64,000 bases of DNA from Blepharisma japonicum (lineage: Eukaryota; Ciliophora; Heterotrichea; Heterotrichida; Blepharismidae). The translations under genes and the position numbers were made by a program. Of this stretch, positions 30,158 through 39,329 are shown piece after piece; position 1 is the first letter of the stretch, and every line of letters begins with the position of its first letter. The DNA lies in NCBI GenBank assembly GCA_949751835.1, contig CATKHK010000027.1, positions 372,001 to 436,000 on the forward strand, in the 5' to 3' direction. The notes under the pieces are model-generated. The model was given only the letters and a program-made list of their open reading frames with translations, made no database searches and was not told where the DNA came from.

Positions 30158-31675
30158 ATGGAAAATTCATCAATTTCAGAAGCCTCAACAAGCATTGATG
30201 AATTGTAAAAGTAATTTAGAATCACTGGAAATACAAGTGAAGAAAAACTACAAAACGCCAAAGAGATCTTAGAAATGATGGAAAAAGAAATTTTCAGATT
30301 GAGAGCTGAATTAAAACGTTCAGAACAAACGGTAAAAAAACTGCAAGACTCGTTAGCACTTCAAGCGCAAAGTCAAAATAATACTTCTTCGTCATTTTTA
30401 TTGCCTTCTGAGTTTAAAAAGAATTGGGAAGTGCTGGTTCAAGAAAATATTTTAGATGTATTTTCACCTTTTTTAGGGTCGCATACTTTATTTGTGAGAC
30501 TTGTGCAAGGTTTGATGAAAATTTGTATGGAGTTTGTGGAAAATATGATTAGGCATAAAATGAATGAGATAAAGAAATTGTTAGGAATCACAAGTGAAGA
30601 ATCTGAAAATCTAAAGAAATATTTAATGAAGCTGTTTCAAGATTATTGTGAAACAGCTGTTCCGGAAATTGATTTTTGGGAGTTTTTGAAGGTATATAAA
30701 GATAAAATTGGAGATTTCATTGATGAGGAGCATGAAGACGATTTTGAGTATATGATAACTTCTGACGAGTTTATAGAATTTGTAAAGAAAACTCATCAAT
30801 TAGTTTTACACATAGTTTTTCATGACCCTTCTTTAGATTTGATTTTCCCTGAAAATATTGAATACAAAATTTTAGAAAAACCTGATGAATATTATTGCAT
30901 AGATGGTTTTCCAAAAAATTCTCCTCCTTGTGTTATTGTAGTTCCTGCTATTATGAGAGGAAACTTTCCTTATCAAGGCATAAAGCCAGCTGTTTTAGTT
31001 ATCACTCCAGAACAAATGAACGAACAAAAAGAAAAAACTTCAGAAAAGTCGGAAAAATCAGATGAAGATTCGTTGAAAAATGAAAGAGTTTCTAAGCCAC
31101 CTTTAAAAAACTGTAAATCGCTTAATATAAATTTAAGGTCACTTTCCCCTCAAGATAAAAACCAAGAAAACCCTATTTTCGGATTATATTATAGGTACAA
31201 AACCAAAATAAACTCAATGAGATCGGATGAAGAAAGCCAAGAAACTCCAAACAAAAGTCCTTTTAAATACAGTGTCGACTACATGCCATCACCAAAATCA
31301 ATCTCAGAAGATAGCACCCGCTTAATGATAAAAGGGACTGATTCTATACCGATTAGCTCGGCAACTTATTACTCTCGAAAAAAGCGGCAAGAAGCTTGCA
31401 CTTTATGCCGGCCTAAACTGCCTTGTAAAAAATGCTCGAAAAATGCTTTATTGGACTTAGCGAAACGAATACCTTCAGGGGCTTATTCTCAAAAACACAC
31501 AACTCCTATGAGGGTTTATAGCAGCTCATTCTTTGAATCTTCAAATAGAAATGACAGGTCTTATCCAATGACATCATTACTAACTAGAAAGCTAAGCGAA
31601 GCTGCAAAAAAAATGGACCGAAAATCTTCTGTTAAATCAAAAATAGTAGATAAAGAGACTTGCAAGGTAATGTAG
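30158..31675 (+). CDS. Coiled-coil protein with Cys cluster and C-terminal CAAX box, 500 aa
   Basis: ATG 30158 starts MENSSISEASTSIDE. A 15-nt intron (30205-30219) holds TAA; splicing gives LITGNTSEEKLQNA and joins the long frame. Residues 25-75 are a coiled coil (IFRLRAELKRSEQTVKKLQD). Residues about 85-230 look like a folded helical domain (FVRLVQGLMKICMEFVENMI, LMKLFQDYCETAVPEIDFWE). The rest is polar with a Cys-rich patch (CTLCRPKLPCKKCSKN) that may bind zinc. The protein ends KETCKVM, and CKVM is a good CAAX box predicting farnesylation, so membrane attachment is likely. No family recognised. Confidence 0.75.
30205..30219 (+). other. 15-nt intron (GTAAAAGTAATTTAG)
   Basis: Phase-2 intron in codon TT|A, A at position 10. 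Retention reads TTG-TAA at codon 17. Confidence 0.8.
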
Positions 31676-32277
31676 CTGACATGACTAATTAATAATTTTA
31701 AAAAATAATTTTTAACTGTGCAAGGAAAACTGACTTAAAATGGCTTATGAAATCTATTTTATCTTAAAAGGGTCAAAATAACACTTTAATGCTTAAATTT
31801 AATTTAAGAAACCTATGTTAGAAAATAAAAACTGTGTTTGAAATTAGCTAAAAGTAAAGACTTCAAACAATACTCTGTCTTACTAGAAAAATATGATGAG
31901 AGTGTTCTTTTATTTACTTCAACATCCAAATGTTGATGCATTCAAAGCAGGTTTACTGGATTCATCCATGCTACTTGCAGATGAAACTTAGATTCAATAA
32001 AATGTGAAATTAAAGGCTAGCAAACAAATACTTATCAAAAATTTTAGCATGGATTTTTTTTTCTTTATTCCTGATAGATCTTTCATAGATCTCCATTTGA
32101 AATAATTTTTAAGATATTAATTTATAAAATTTTAATTTAATTCGCTTTTATTGATTTTAACAAATACTCAAAGCTTTAGCATAAAATTATATTGGAATAT
32201 TCATTATTCGGCCTCAACATTATTTTCTAAGTCGATTAATTACCACATTTTTCTTAGCTATATAATTTTGTAAAATT
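31676..32277. other. Spacer, about 0.6 kb, no convincing gene
   Basis: AT-rich. A 32-codon ATG frame starting near 31892 and a partly overlapping frame without ATG are open, but neither has supporting features. Confidence 0.45.
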
Positions 32278-32679
32278 ATGAGCAGTGCAACAGTTCTTCA
32301 AGATTTAAACGAGGATAACCCAGAAATCTATAGAATCCAAATTGAAAATTCAATTTATGGCAATATTCGCCAGCTTCCATCAGCCAATACAGGAGGCTCT
32401 TATAATACAGTAAGCTTTAGAACTTTCCAGGCTCAGCACCCTCAACTAGTCAAAGTGTTAACGGATATGAAAACACCAAGTCCATGTAGAGTTGCTAGTG
32501 ATAAGCACCAGCCCAAAAGCGGCTGCTTAAAAAATTCGACTAGAGTTATTCCAAGCAAACAGAGCAATAATTTCGTAGCAGAAAATTCTTGGAATAGTTC
32601 AAAAAATGAGGGGCTTAAAGCTCCAATTGCATTAAATTTCAAAAGGAGTGCAATACTCGCAAGGAGAACACAAATTTAA
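32278..32679 (+). CDS. Orphan basic protein, 133 aa
   Basis: ATG 32278 starts MSSATVLQDLNEDNPEIYRI and the frame ends with TAA 32677-32679. The protein is polar, with GGSYNTVSFRTFQAQHPQLV as the only ordered-looking part, and a basic C terminus (IALNFKRSAILARRTQI). It resembles the small disordered proteins common in ciliates. No domain is recognised; no TGA codon is present. Moderate confidence that it is a gene, resting on length and on composition distinct from flanking AT-rich DNA. Confidence 0.6.
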   Translation: MSSATVLQDLNEDNPEIYRIQIENSIYGNIRQLPSANTGGSYNTVSFRTFQAQHPQLVKVLTDMKTPSPCRVASDKHQPKSGCLKNSTRVIPSKQSNNFVAENSWNSSKNEGLKAPIALNFKRSAILARRTQI

Positions 32680-33215
32680 CATTTAAAGTAATTGATAAAT
32701 TATTTTGATTTTTAAGAAAAAGAAGCAAAAATCTTTGGAGTAGAAAATAGTCAGCATGCTTGCTGAAAATGCTATAAATTATTTGAATGTGTAAAAACAA
32801 TAATTAAATATCAAAGCAATTAGTTCCATGATGCATTATAAAGCATGTGAAAAAATAAACATTCTATTTAAACGTCAGTATAGAAAATATCAATTCAAAC
32901 TGATTTAATACCTAGATTTCCTAAAGTAGCATCATCTTTTCACTTAAGCAAAAAATATATTAAAATTCTTATTTATGCAAACTTCCTGACATCAGATTAT
33001 TTCTAAGCATATAAATAAAATTCATATGAAAAAAATAAATTGCATTTTCATAATTATCTCTAAAGAATGCATAACTTTGCAAAGCACTTTTGCTTTTTAA
33101 TTTATTAATACTTAGCATCAAGTAATGTTGTTCGAGTATAATGAATAAAATGACTGAAGAAATTGAGTATTACATTTTATAAATATTATAAATACTAAAT
33201 ATAAAAATAATGGCT
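32680..33215. other. Spacer, about 0.5 kb, no gene seen
   Basis: Very AT-rich DNA between two converging genes. Nothing recognisable. Confidence 0.5.
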
Positions 33216-33983
33216 TTAGTCACCAACCTCCCATCCGATTAGCTCAAATCCTTCATCTTCTATGAATTTTTCATTATTTTTCCTTCTATTCTTTCGAGTC
33301 GGAGAATCAATATTTGCTAAATCTTCAACATCGAACGATTTATTTATTTTATTTACTTTTCTTATGCTCACTTTTGGAGCTTCAACAGAAACTCAAGTAT
33401 TTTGATCCATTTGCTTTTTGTTTCCTTGCTCTGAAATTACATTATCTATCCCCGATTTTGGTAATAAAATATATTTCGAGGTGCGTAATGATTTCTTTGC
33501 TCCGCTATTTCTATCAACTAAAATTTCGTAGGCTTTTTCACTATTATTAAAACTGCCATTAAACGAATTTCTTGTATGTTGGCATAGCCTGGCTTTCAAA
33601 TCATTTTCAAACCCGACAATTCCTCCATAGCCATGCCTTATCAGAGGCAGCTTTTCTGCTTCAAAAAGATTTTCAGTGTGAACTCTGGGTGATTCTTTCT
33701 GTGAATCTCTAGTAGAATAGCTTATTTCTTGTGCTGATTCTAAATTTTTATTTGTGGAGTAATGCTTTTCTATAAATTGTAATATTTTTAGTAGCTCTTT
33801 TACCTTATCTTTTCGTGAGTATGATCTTGAACTCTCTCTTTTTTGCGTTTTTGCTAAATTATGGTTATCAGATTCAGAATAAGCCTTTGGGTTTCTTCTA
33901 GTAACTATGTGTGATACAAAGCCTGTAGATTCTCTTCTTGATTTTCAGTTAGATGGGCTTTCTCATATAGATTTTTTTATCAT
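33216..33983 (-). CDS. Orphan Ser/Lys/Asn-rich protein, 255 aa
   Basis: With TGA as Trp a single frame runs from ATG 33981-33983 (MIKKSIWESPSNWKSRREST) to TAA 33216-33218. Three TGAs are used, two of them near the start and one at QNTWVSVEAPK. The sequence is polar, with a helical piece (KDKVKELLKILQFIEKHYST) and a final FIEDEGFELIGWEVGD that looks conserved-like. Under the standard code only a 68-residue fragment would show, so the gene is easily missed. No family recognised. It is divergent from the SEC11-like gene starting at 34058, 74 bp away. Confidence 0.7.
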
Positions 33984-34057
33984 AGCTTTTGTAATTTTTC
34001 ATTAAATTTAATTGAAGAAATTTTTGGTCTATTTTATAAAATTTAAACATATATTAG

Positions 34058-34609
34058 ATGCAAAAACTGAGAGACAAGCTCCATGAACTCAAAATTACAG
34101 AAAAGAGAAGACTTGCTCACAAATTTATTAATACTAGCTTACTTATAGCGACTGCACTGATGGCATGAAAAGGAATAATCATTTGTTCTAATACTGATAG
34201 TCCTATTGTAGTTATAAAAAACAATTCAATGATACCTGCATATTACCCAGGAGACATTCTATTTATTGAAATGTGAAATTCTCCACCTTTGCAAGCTGGC
34301 AATGTTATAGTTTATAATCTTGAAGGCAAAGAATCTTCAATAATAAGTAGAATCGTGAGCATCCACGAAGAAAACAACGACTATTTTATAGTAACAAAAG
34401 GAGAAGCGAACCCATCTAACGATAGAGCTGTGCTATGGAACGGCATTAAATTTATTCAGAGAAAAGACGTTGTAGGGAGAGTATATTTTTTTGTTCCTTA
34501 TTTAGGAGCAATAGTCATATGGCTCATTGACTATCCAGTTTTGAAATGTGTGTTAATAGGTATTATGACAATCTTCATCGGAATGGCAACAAAGCAGCCT
34601 AAATATTAA
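34058..34609 (+). CDS. SEC11-like signal peptidase subunit lacking the catalytic His
   Basis: This 183-residue protein has the length and layout of SEC11, the catalytic subunit of the ER signal peptidase. It has an N-terminal membrane anchor (FINTSLLIATALMAWKGIII, TGA Trp), the Ser region SPIVVIKNNSMIPAYYPGDI with Ser57 in the SM dipeptide, and the later VTKGEANPSNDRAVLWNG and VVGRVYFFVPYLGAIVIWL blocks. Normal SEC11 has SGSMEP and an HRV triplet carrying the catalytic His. Here these are NNSMIP and SRI (Ser97 at the His position). Either the dyad is rearranged (for example using His103) or the protein is an inactive paralogue. A functional SEC11 probably exists elsewhere in the genome. Confidence 0.82.
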
Positions 34610-34649
34610 TAACCATTTTAAGATAACAATGGGGAAATAATTAAAAAGA

Positions 34650-36080
34650 ATGAGTTATAAACAAAACTCTTGGGTTACAGTATTCAGGTGAAATATATAT
34701 AGCATATGGAACACAATGATAGGATCTACAGTTCTAACAATGCCTTGGGGAATGGATCAGGCTGGAGTTCTTGCAGGAATGTGTAATTTTTAAGTAGTGA
34801 TGATCATAGGCATAGGATTGTTGTCACTTTATACCTGCTCTTTAATTATGAAAGTCTGCAATCGATACAAGTCCGACGATGTTGTAGAAATGGTATCCCG
34901 TATGTGGGGGAAGAAAGGGCAAGTTGCCTCTCTCTATATGTCTTGCTTAGTTATGTTGGGTGCTTCCATGGTTTACAATGTGCTGATGAATAGTTCATTT
35001 TATGACATTATTGATGGGATTTCTTTGTGGGCTACTGATAGTGACGTAGGCTGCAAAACCTGCTGGAGTGGTTTTTCAAGCAGATACACTCCTTATATAT
35101 TAATGGGCTGCTTAATGTTTATGGTTAACATAAAAGAGAAGCAGAAAATCGTGAAAATCAACTCGTTAGGTATCTATTTCGTGTTGACGATCACAATTTT
35201 CTTGATTTGTGTAGGAATCAGAGCAATAACTCTTAATACCTTCACAACGGACTCAGAACATATCCCAAGTTCTGACAAAAAATGCCACCATGATTGGAAT
35301 TGCCTTAAACACAACCATAAGGTAGAGATTGACCTTGTTAAACCAAATTTCCTGCTCCTTTCAGGAATTCTTACACTTTCATATTTTATTCATAATTGCA
35401 TTGTGATCATTATGAAAAACAATGCAGAACCAAGTAAGAATGGTAGAGACTTGAGCTTGGGGTACTTAGCTGTAGGTATCTGCTATTTTCTGATAGGGAC
35501 TCTTGGATATTTTGGATTCAAAGGGAATGGGTTCACCCAAGATATAACCCAGAATGCGTTAGATATGTTTGCACCTACAAATCCATTAGCTTTCATTATG
35601 AGAATTGTGCTTTTCACTCAGATGTTCACAGTTTACCCAATGATTATGTTTTTAGTCCGATCACAGTTTTTTGGGTATTATTATGGAACGGATTATCCTT
35701 CCCGAAAGCATATTTTCATATATAGCTTAGTTGTGTGCTCAGCAACCACACTGGTTGCATCAGTTTATCCTAGTGTTGGAGTTATAGCTGGGATTGTTGG
35801 AGCTTTCTGTGGACTATATTTTGTGTATATAGTTCCAGTCTGCTTATATCTTTATTACTATGATGACGATGCTCTAGTAAAAGTCCAAGAAGAGCATAGC
35901 ATGCAATTGATGGATGATAAAGATATGCAAGCCACTGATGCCCTTTCAAATAGTGACCTGAAAGAAGAGATAGGTAATAAAAGGAATCACAAAATCAAAT
36001 GGACAACTAAAAAATTGCTCCATTTATCTATTTGTGTTTTTGGAGTTGCGGTATTATTATTCCAATTCTTAACAGTTTAA
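34650..36080 (+). CDS. SLC38A9-like amino acid transporter, 471 aa, one intron
   Basis: ATG 34650 (MSYKQNSWVTVFRWNIYSIW) leads into WNTMIGSTVLTMPWGMDQAG, very like the SLC38A9 helix 1 motif (WNTMMGTS...PW...QAG). A 15-nt intron at 34783-34797 splits a Leu codon in helix 2. About eleven hydrophobic helices follow, with a loop rich in Cys and His between (VGCKTCWSGFS, KCHHDWNCLKHNHK). Stop is TAA 36078-36080. In animals SLC38A9 sits in the lysosome and signals arginine to TORC1, using an N-terminal cytosolic tail. Here that tail is nearly absent, so transport rather than signalling is the safer inference. Family: AAAP/SLC38. Confidence 0.86.
34783..34797 (+). other. 15-nt intron (GTAATTTTTAAGTAG)
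   Basis: Phase-1 intron (T|TG Leu), A at position 10. Retention reads TGT-AAT-TTT-TAA. Confidence 0.85.
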
Positions 36081-36229
36081 TTAAGGTCCTCTTAACTAAT
36101 TTTCACTAAAATAATCCCAAACACTCCAAATTCGAAAAATTCAAAGAAGCATCTATTTTTTTCGTTTTCAAAGAACATTTATCAAAGATTATGCTAAGAT
36201 GTTGCTCGGTTGTTATAAAAATTAAATAA

Positions 36230-36967
36230 ATGGAGTCAAAAAATGATGAAAGCGTACCAGATGAAAATATGAATTATAATGATATTCAGGTAGAAGAAGA
36301 AGAAAAAATCCTGGATACTGTAAATAGCTCAGAAAATGAGAAGACTTCAGAACCAACAGAAGAGAATGTTGAAGTTAGTGCTAATTTTACGTCTAAAACT
36401 AAACATTTCACCCCTTCAATAAAGATAAGCCGAGCTTTCACAACGCTCACAGAAGAAAACTTAATTCAAAAAGAAATTATGGAAATCTCAGAAGATAAAG
36501 TACAAAACGCTCTTATAAGAGAGCTTCCGAGAAGATCACAATCAATTATATATGCCTTCTTCAGAAGACTGTATGAACAAATCTATGATAAATTTTTAAG
36601 TCCTCAAGAATTTTTGACCAGCATTGACCCTGAAGTCAAAAATAAATTTTCATTGGAGGAATTTTGCAATGTCCTTATGAAGAATGGGTACCGGTTCACT
36701 ACGTATGAATTAAATTTTGTTTTCAATTTAATTAAAGAAGACGAGTATGTGTCCTCAGAAATGATCATAAGCCAGCTGGAAAGGCAGGAAATTGACTGTG
36801 ACTCGGATAGAAGCTCTGATGTGTCATCTCCTCCTACGAACACTCCTAGCATGCACGGGTTTACTTCATTTGCAAATGCGTTACGTTCGTCATTGGGGTG
36901 GAAGAATGAATGTGATTCGAGTTTTTCAAGAAGTGACTCATGGAATTCAAACTATAGTAAAAACTAA
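36230..36967 (+). CDS. Orphan protein with EF-hand-like helical core, 245 aa
   Basis: The N-terminal third is acidic and disordered (MESKNDESVPDENMNYNDIQ). Residues about 95-185 are helical and read like paired EF-hand helices (FFRRLYEQIYDKFLSPQEFL, FSLEEFCNVLMKNGYRFTTY, ELNFVFNLIKEDEYVSSEMI) with no intact calcium loop. The C-terminal 50 residues are Ser-rich. No TGA is used. It could be a cryptic EF-hand scaffold; no specific family recognised. Stop TAA 36965-36967. Confidence 0.65.
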   Translation: MESKNDESVPDENMNYNDIQVEEEEKILDTVNSSENEKTSEPTEENVEVSANFTSKTKHFTPSIKISRAFTTLTEENLIQKEIMEISEDKVQNALIRELPRRSQSIIYAFFRRLYEQIYDKFLSPQEFLTSIDPEVKNKFSLEEFCNVLMKNGYRFTTYELNFVFNLIKEDEYVSSEMIISQLERQEIDCDSDRSSDVSSPPTNTPSMHGFTSFANALRSSLGWKNECDSSFSRSDSWNSNYSKN

Positions 36968-37318
36968 TTTTCATAGGATTGATGTATATTTTAAGAATGT
37001 TTTTAAAAAAAATTCAAAAAAATTGAAACCTTGATTTTTTACGTCATTTATTGCTCAAAAAAATACTTAAAATAACCCAGCCTATTTTGGTGATTATACA
37101 GGTTTATTAATCAACCTTGTAGTAAAAATTCCACAAAGCACTAATTTTTCGAATATTCTAAATATTATTAAAACCAAATGATCCAAAAATATTAATATTC
37201 TTTGCAAGCAACATATCTCTATTTATTACATATAAATCCCCAATTCCTGACCTTTTAGCTTAATTCTAAAATATTAAAAGTAATTTTTAACCAATCTGGT
37301 TGGTATTAAGATTAAGTC
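36968..37318. other. Spacer between converging genes, no gene seen
   Basis: AT-rich DNA. Nothing recognisable. Confidence 0.5.
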
Positions 37319-37606
37319 TTAGGCATCTTTTTCTGCAAACTGACGCCACTTTTCCACTTGCATTTCGAACTCTTCAAAGATCAATGAATGAGCAAGTCTG
37401 TTTCTGCGAGTTCCAAACTCTATTTGATAGTTAAGATGTGAGTTATGGACTTCAGCTTCTCTATTGATGTGAACACCCCACAAATATCCAGGAATAAACA
37501 TAACTAAGCTAGCCATAGCAATTGCCATACCATCTCTTGATAGATACTCGTCCATGAAGCCGCAGACAAACCAAAATCTAGACCTTAAGAACCATCTAGG
37601 GATCAT
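37319..37606 (-). CDS. Small single-pass membrane protein, 95 aa, perhaps mitochondrial
   Basis: The protein starts MIPRWFLRSRFWFVCGFMDE, an Arg/aromatic-rich leader, followed by one hydrophobic helix (GMAIAMASLVMFIPGYLWGV) and a long charged helix (LIFEEFEMQVEKWRQFAEKD). Start ATG 37604-37606, stop TAA 37319-37321. The small size, single helix and basic leader are like accessory subunits of mitochondrial respiratory complexes, which are numerous in ciliates, but no homology is recognised. The RFT1 homologue upstream on the same strand stops only 9 bp before this start codon. Confidence 0.6.
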   Translation of the reverse strand: MIPRWFLRSRFWFVCGFMDEYLSRDGMAIAMASLVMFIPGYLWGVHINREAEVHNSHLNYQIEFGTRRNRLAHSLIFEEFEMQVEKWRQFAEKDA

Positions 37607-37615
37607 TTTTATTTA

Positions 37616-39020
37616 TTATGAACTTTTTACTTTTAATATATTCCAAGCATTCTTTTCTTTATGATATATAAACACACAGTGGCTTAAAAACCACACGCCG
37701 CCTATTCCTATAAAAAGAAACCCATATACATAATGACTGAAAACTTTGAGTACAAAAAATGTGAAAAAGAAAGAAATCATAATTTGTAATGAGGGGAATA
37801 TATCTTGTATCAAAATATATGGATAATACTTGAACAAGTTATAAAAACTCAATAAAATCCTAAGAACCATGCTGAAAATATTAGCATATATCATACCGAT
37901 TGCGCCGAAATCTGATAAAAATGCTGAAATACCTAGATAAAATCTATAATAAAACTTACAAAGAAAATCCTAGCATCCAAATTTGTCTTTTATAAAGCTC
38001 TTTATCAGTTGATTTAGCTACAGCAATAGCTTCTGAAACCCCATTAATAGCCATTACTAAAATATACCAAGAGTATGCGGAAAGAGCAGAGCCAGCATCT
38101 GCATCAATTCATTTTTTGTCGTATAAAATCCTTATTAATAAATCAGAATAAATCGAGCCATAAATTCCTGCAAAAAGTCCAACAATCCACATAACTTTTA
38201 GCACAGAACGGATTCCATTCAATGCTTCTTCTTTGCCTAAGCTTTTAGAAAATAAAGAATGAGTTATTTCTTCTATAGGGAGAAATAATAATCGGCATAC
38301 TATTGACCCTAAGTTAGAAACGAGCGCAAATACTCCTTGCTGTAATTCTGGGAGAGATAGAGCCATTATCACTATTTTTTCTCCTTCAGATAAAAAGAAT
38401 TTTAGCACTGCAATCCCACAAAACGCGACTGCAGCTTTTTTGACAGGCTCTTCAACTGGCTGATTGAAATTAAAGCTAGGCCGTTCTGTACAAGTTCATA
38501 TATAAACTCCAGTAACTGTAATAGAGTAAGCAAGCTGGCCTATAGCAAATGCTAATAATCCATATTGTGCTAAAAATATAATAACAATACATTTTATAAT
38601 AAACCCAGACCCTTCACCTAAAAGTCTGCCTTTTGTTTGTAAATTAATAAGCTCTAATATATGGAAAGGCTCTCCAAAAGCTTCTATCATACTGGAGACT
38701 ACAATGATTCCTATACAGGTAGAATTTCCCGACCAAACAAAAAACATAATTAATCCAAATATTCAGCTAGAGAATGTTGATATCCACATAAGCTTGTATG
38801 AAGGGGTGTTACTTCGCTGTGCAGCTTTTCTAAAATTTTCTCTGGAAAAATGCAAAATCAGCGTGTTTAGAAGCATTAATTGGATATTTCCAGCGCCATA
38901 TACTTCAGGCTCCATAACTCTTGCAATCAGAACATTCAATGTAAAGTTCGCTATTTTCAAAAGTAGTTGAAGAATTATAATTGTTTTCGCTGCTTTAAAT
39001 GCTTGAAATAAACTCGTCAT
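37616..39020 (-). CDS. RFT1: RFT1 homologue (lipid-linked oligosaccharide pathway), 462 aa
   Basis: Reverse-strand gene with a 16-nt intron at 37944-37959 (minus) and several TGAs as Trp (TFSSWIFGLIM, GVYIWTCTERP, DKKWIDADAG). It begins MTSLFQAFKAAKTIIILQLL and reads like RFT1 throughout: NFTLNVLIARVMEPEVYGAG, ILHFSRENFRKAAQRS, FILHI-type EPFHILELINLQ, LEGEKIV-type FLSEGEKIVIMALS, and after the intron LGISAFLSDFGAIGMIYANI. Many membrane helices; ER membrane. RFT1 is required for N-glycan precursor assembly, acting with Man5GlcNAc2-PP-dolichol; a direct flippase role is disputed. Splicing of 16 nt restores the frame exactly where the family requires an uninterrupted helix. Confidence 0.92.
37944..37959 (-). 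other. 16-nt intron (GTAAGTTTTATTATAG)
   Basis: Its removal changes frame and joins MLGFSL to FYLGISAFLSDFG of RFT1. One base longer than the usual 15; donor GTAAG. Confidence 0.88.
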
Positions 39021-39329
39021 ATTTAAGAAATTGTAAATGGAAATTACGTGTCAGGATTAAATTTAATCTAATATATTGAATTTATGTCAATTTATTTAAA
39101 TATGCTAATATTAATATTAATACTCTCGATATTCAAAGTCTCTATTCCGCGTGATTTTCTAAAAATATTAAATCTTAGATTATTATTTCTTTTTTCTTGT
39201 TAAATAAATCGTAAAATATTAATATTTGGTGTAAATATTAGATTTCATATAGATATTTCATAATAGCAAAGTTTTGAATTCATTCAAGACTCCATATTTC
39301 ATATCGGTTATCTAGCTTTAAATAAATAT
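39021..39329. other. Spacer between divergent genes
   Basis: AT-rich DNA that must hold promoters for RFT1 and the DM10 gene. No element recognised. Confidence 0.45.

Noticed and set aside
31892-31990. Short ATG frame of about 32 codons (MMRVFFYLLQHPNVDA...)
   Set aside because: No homology, no conserved copy, and length expected by chance.
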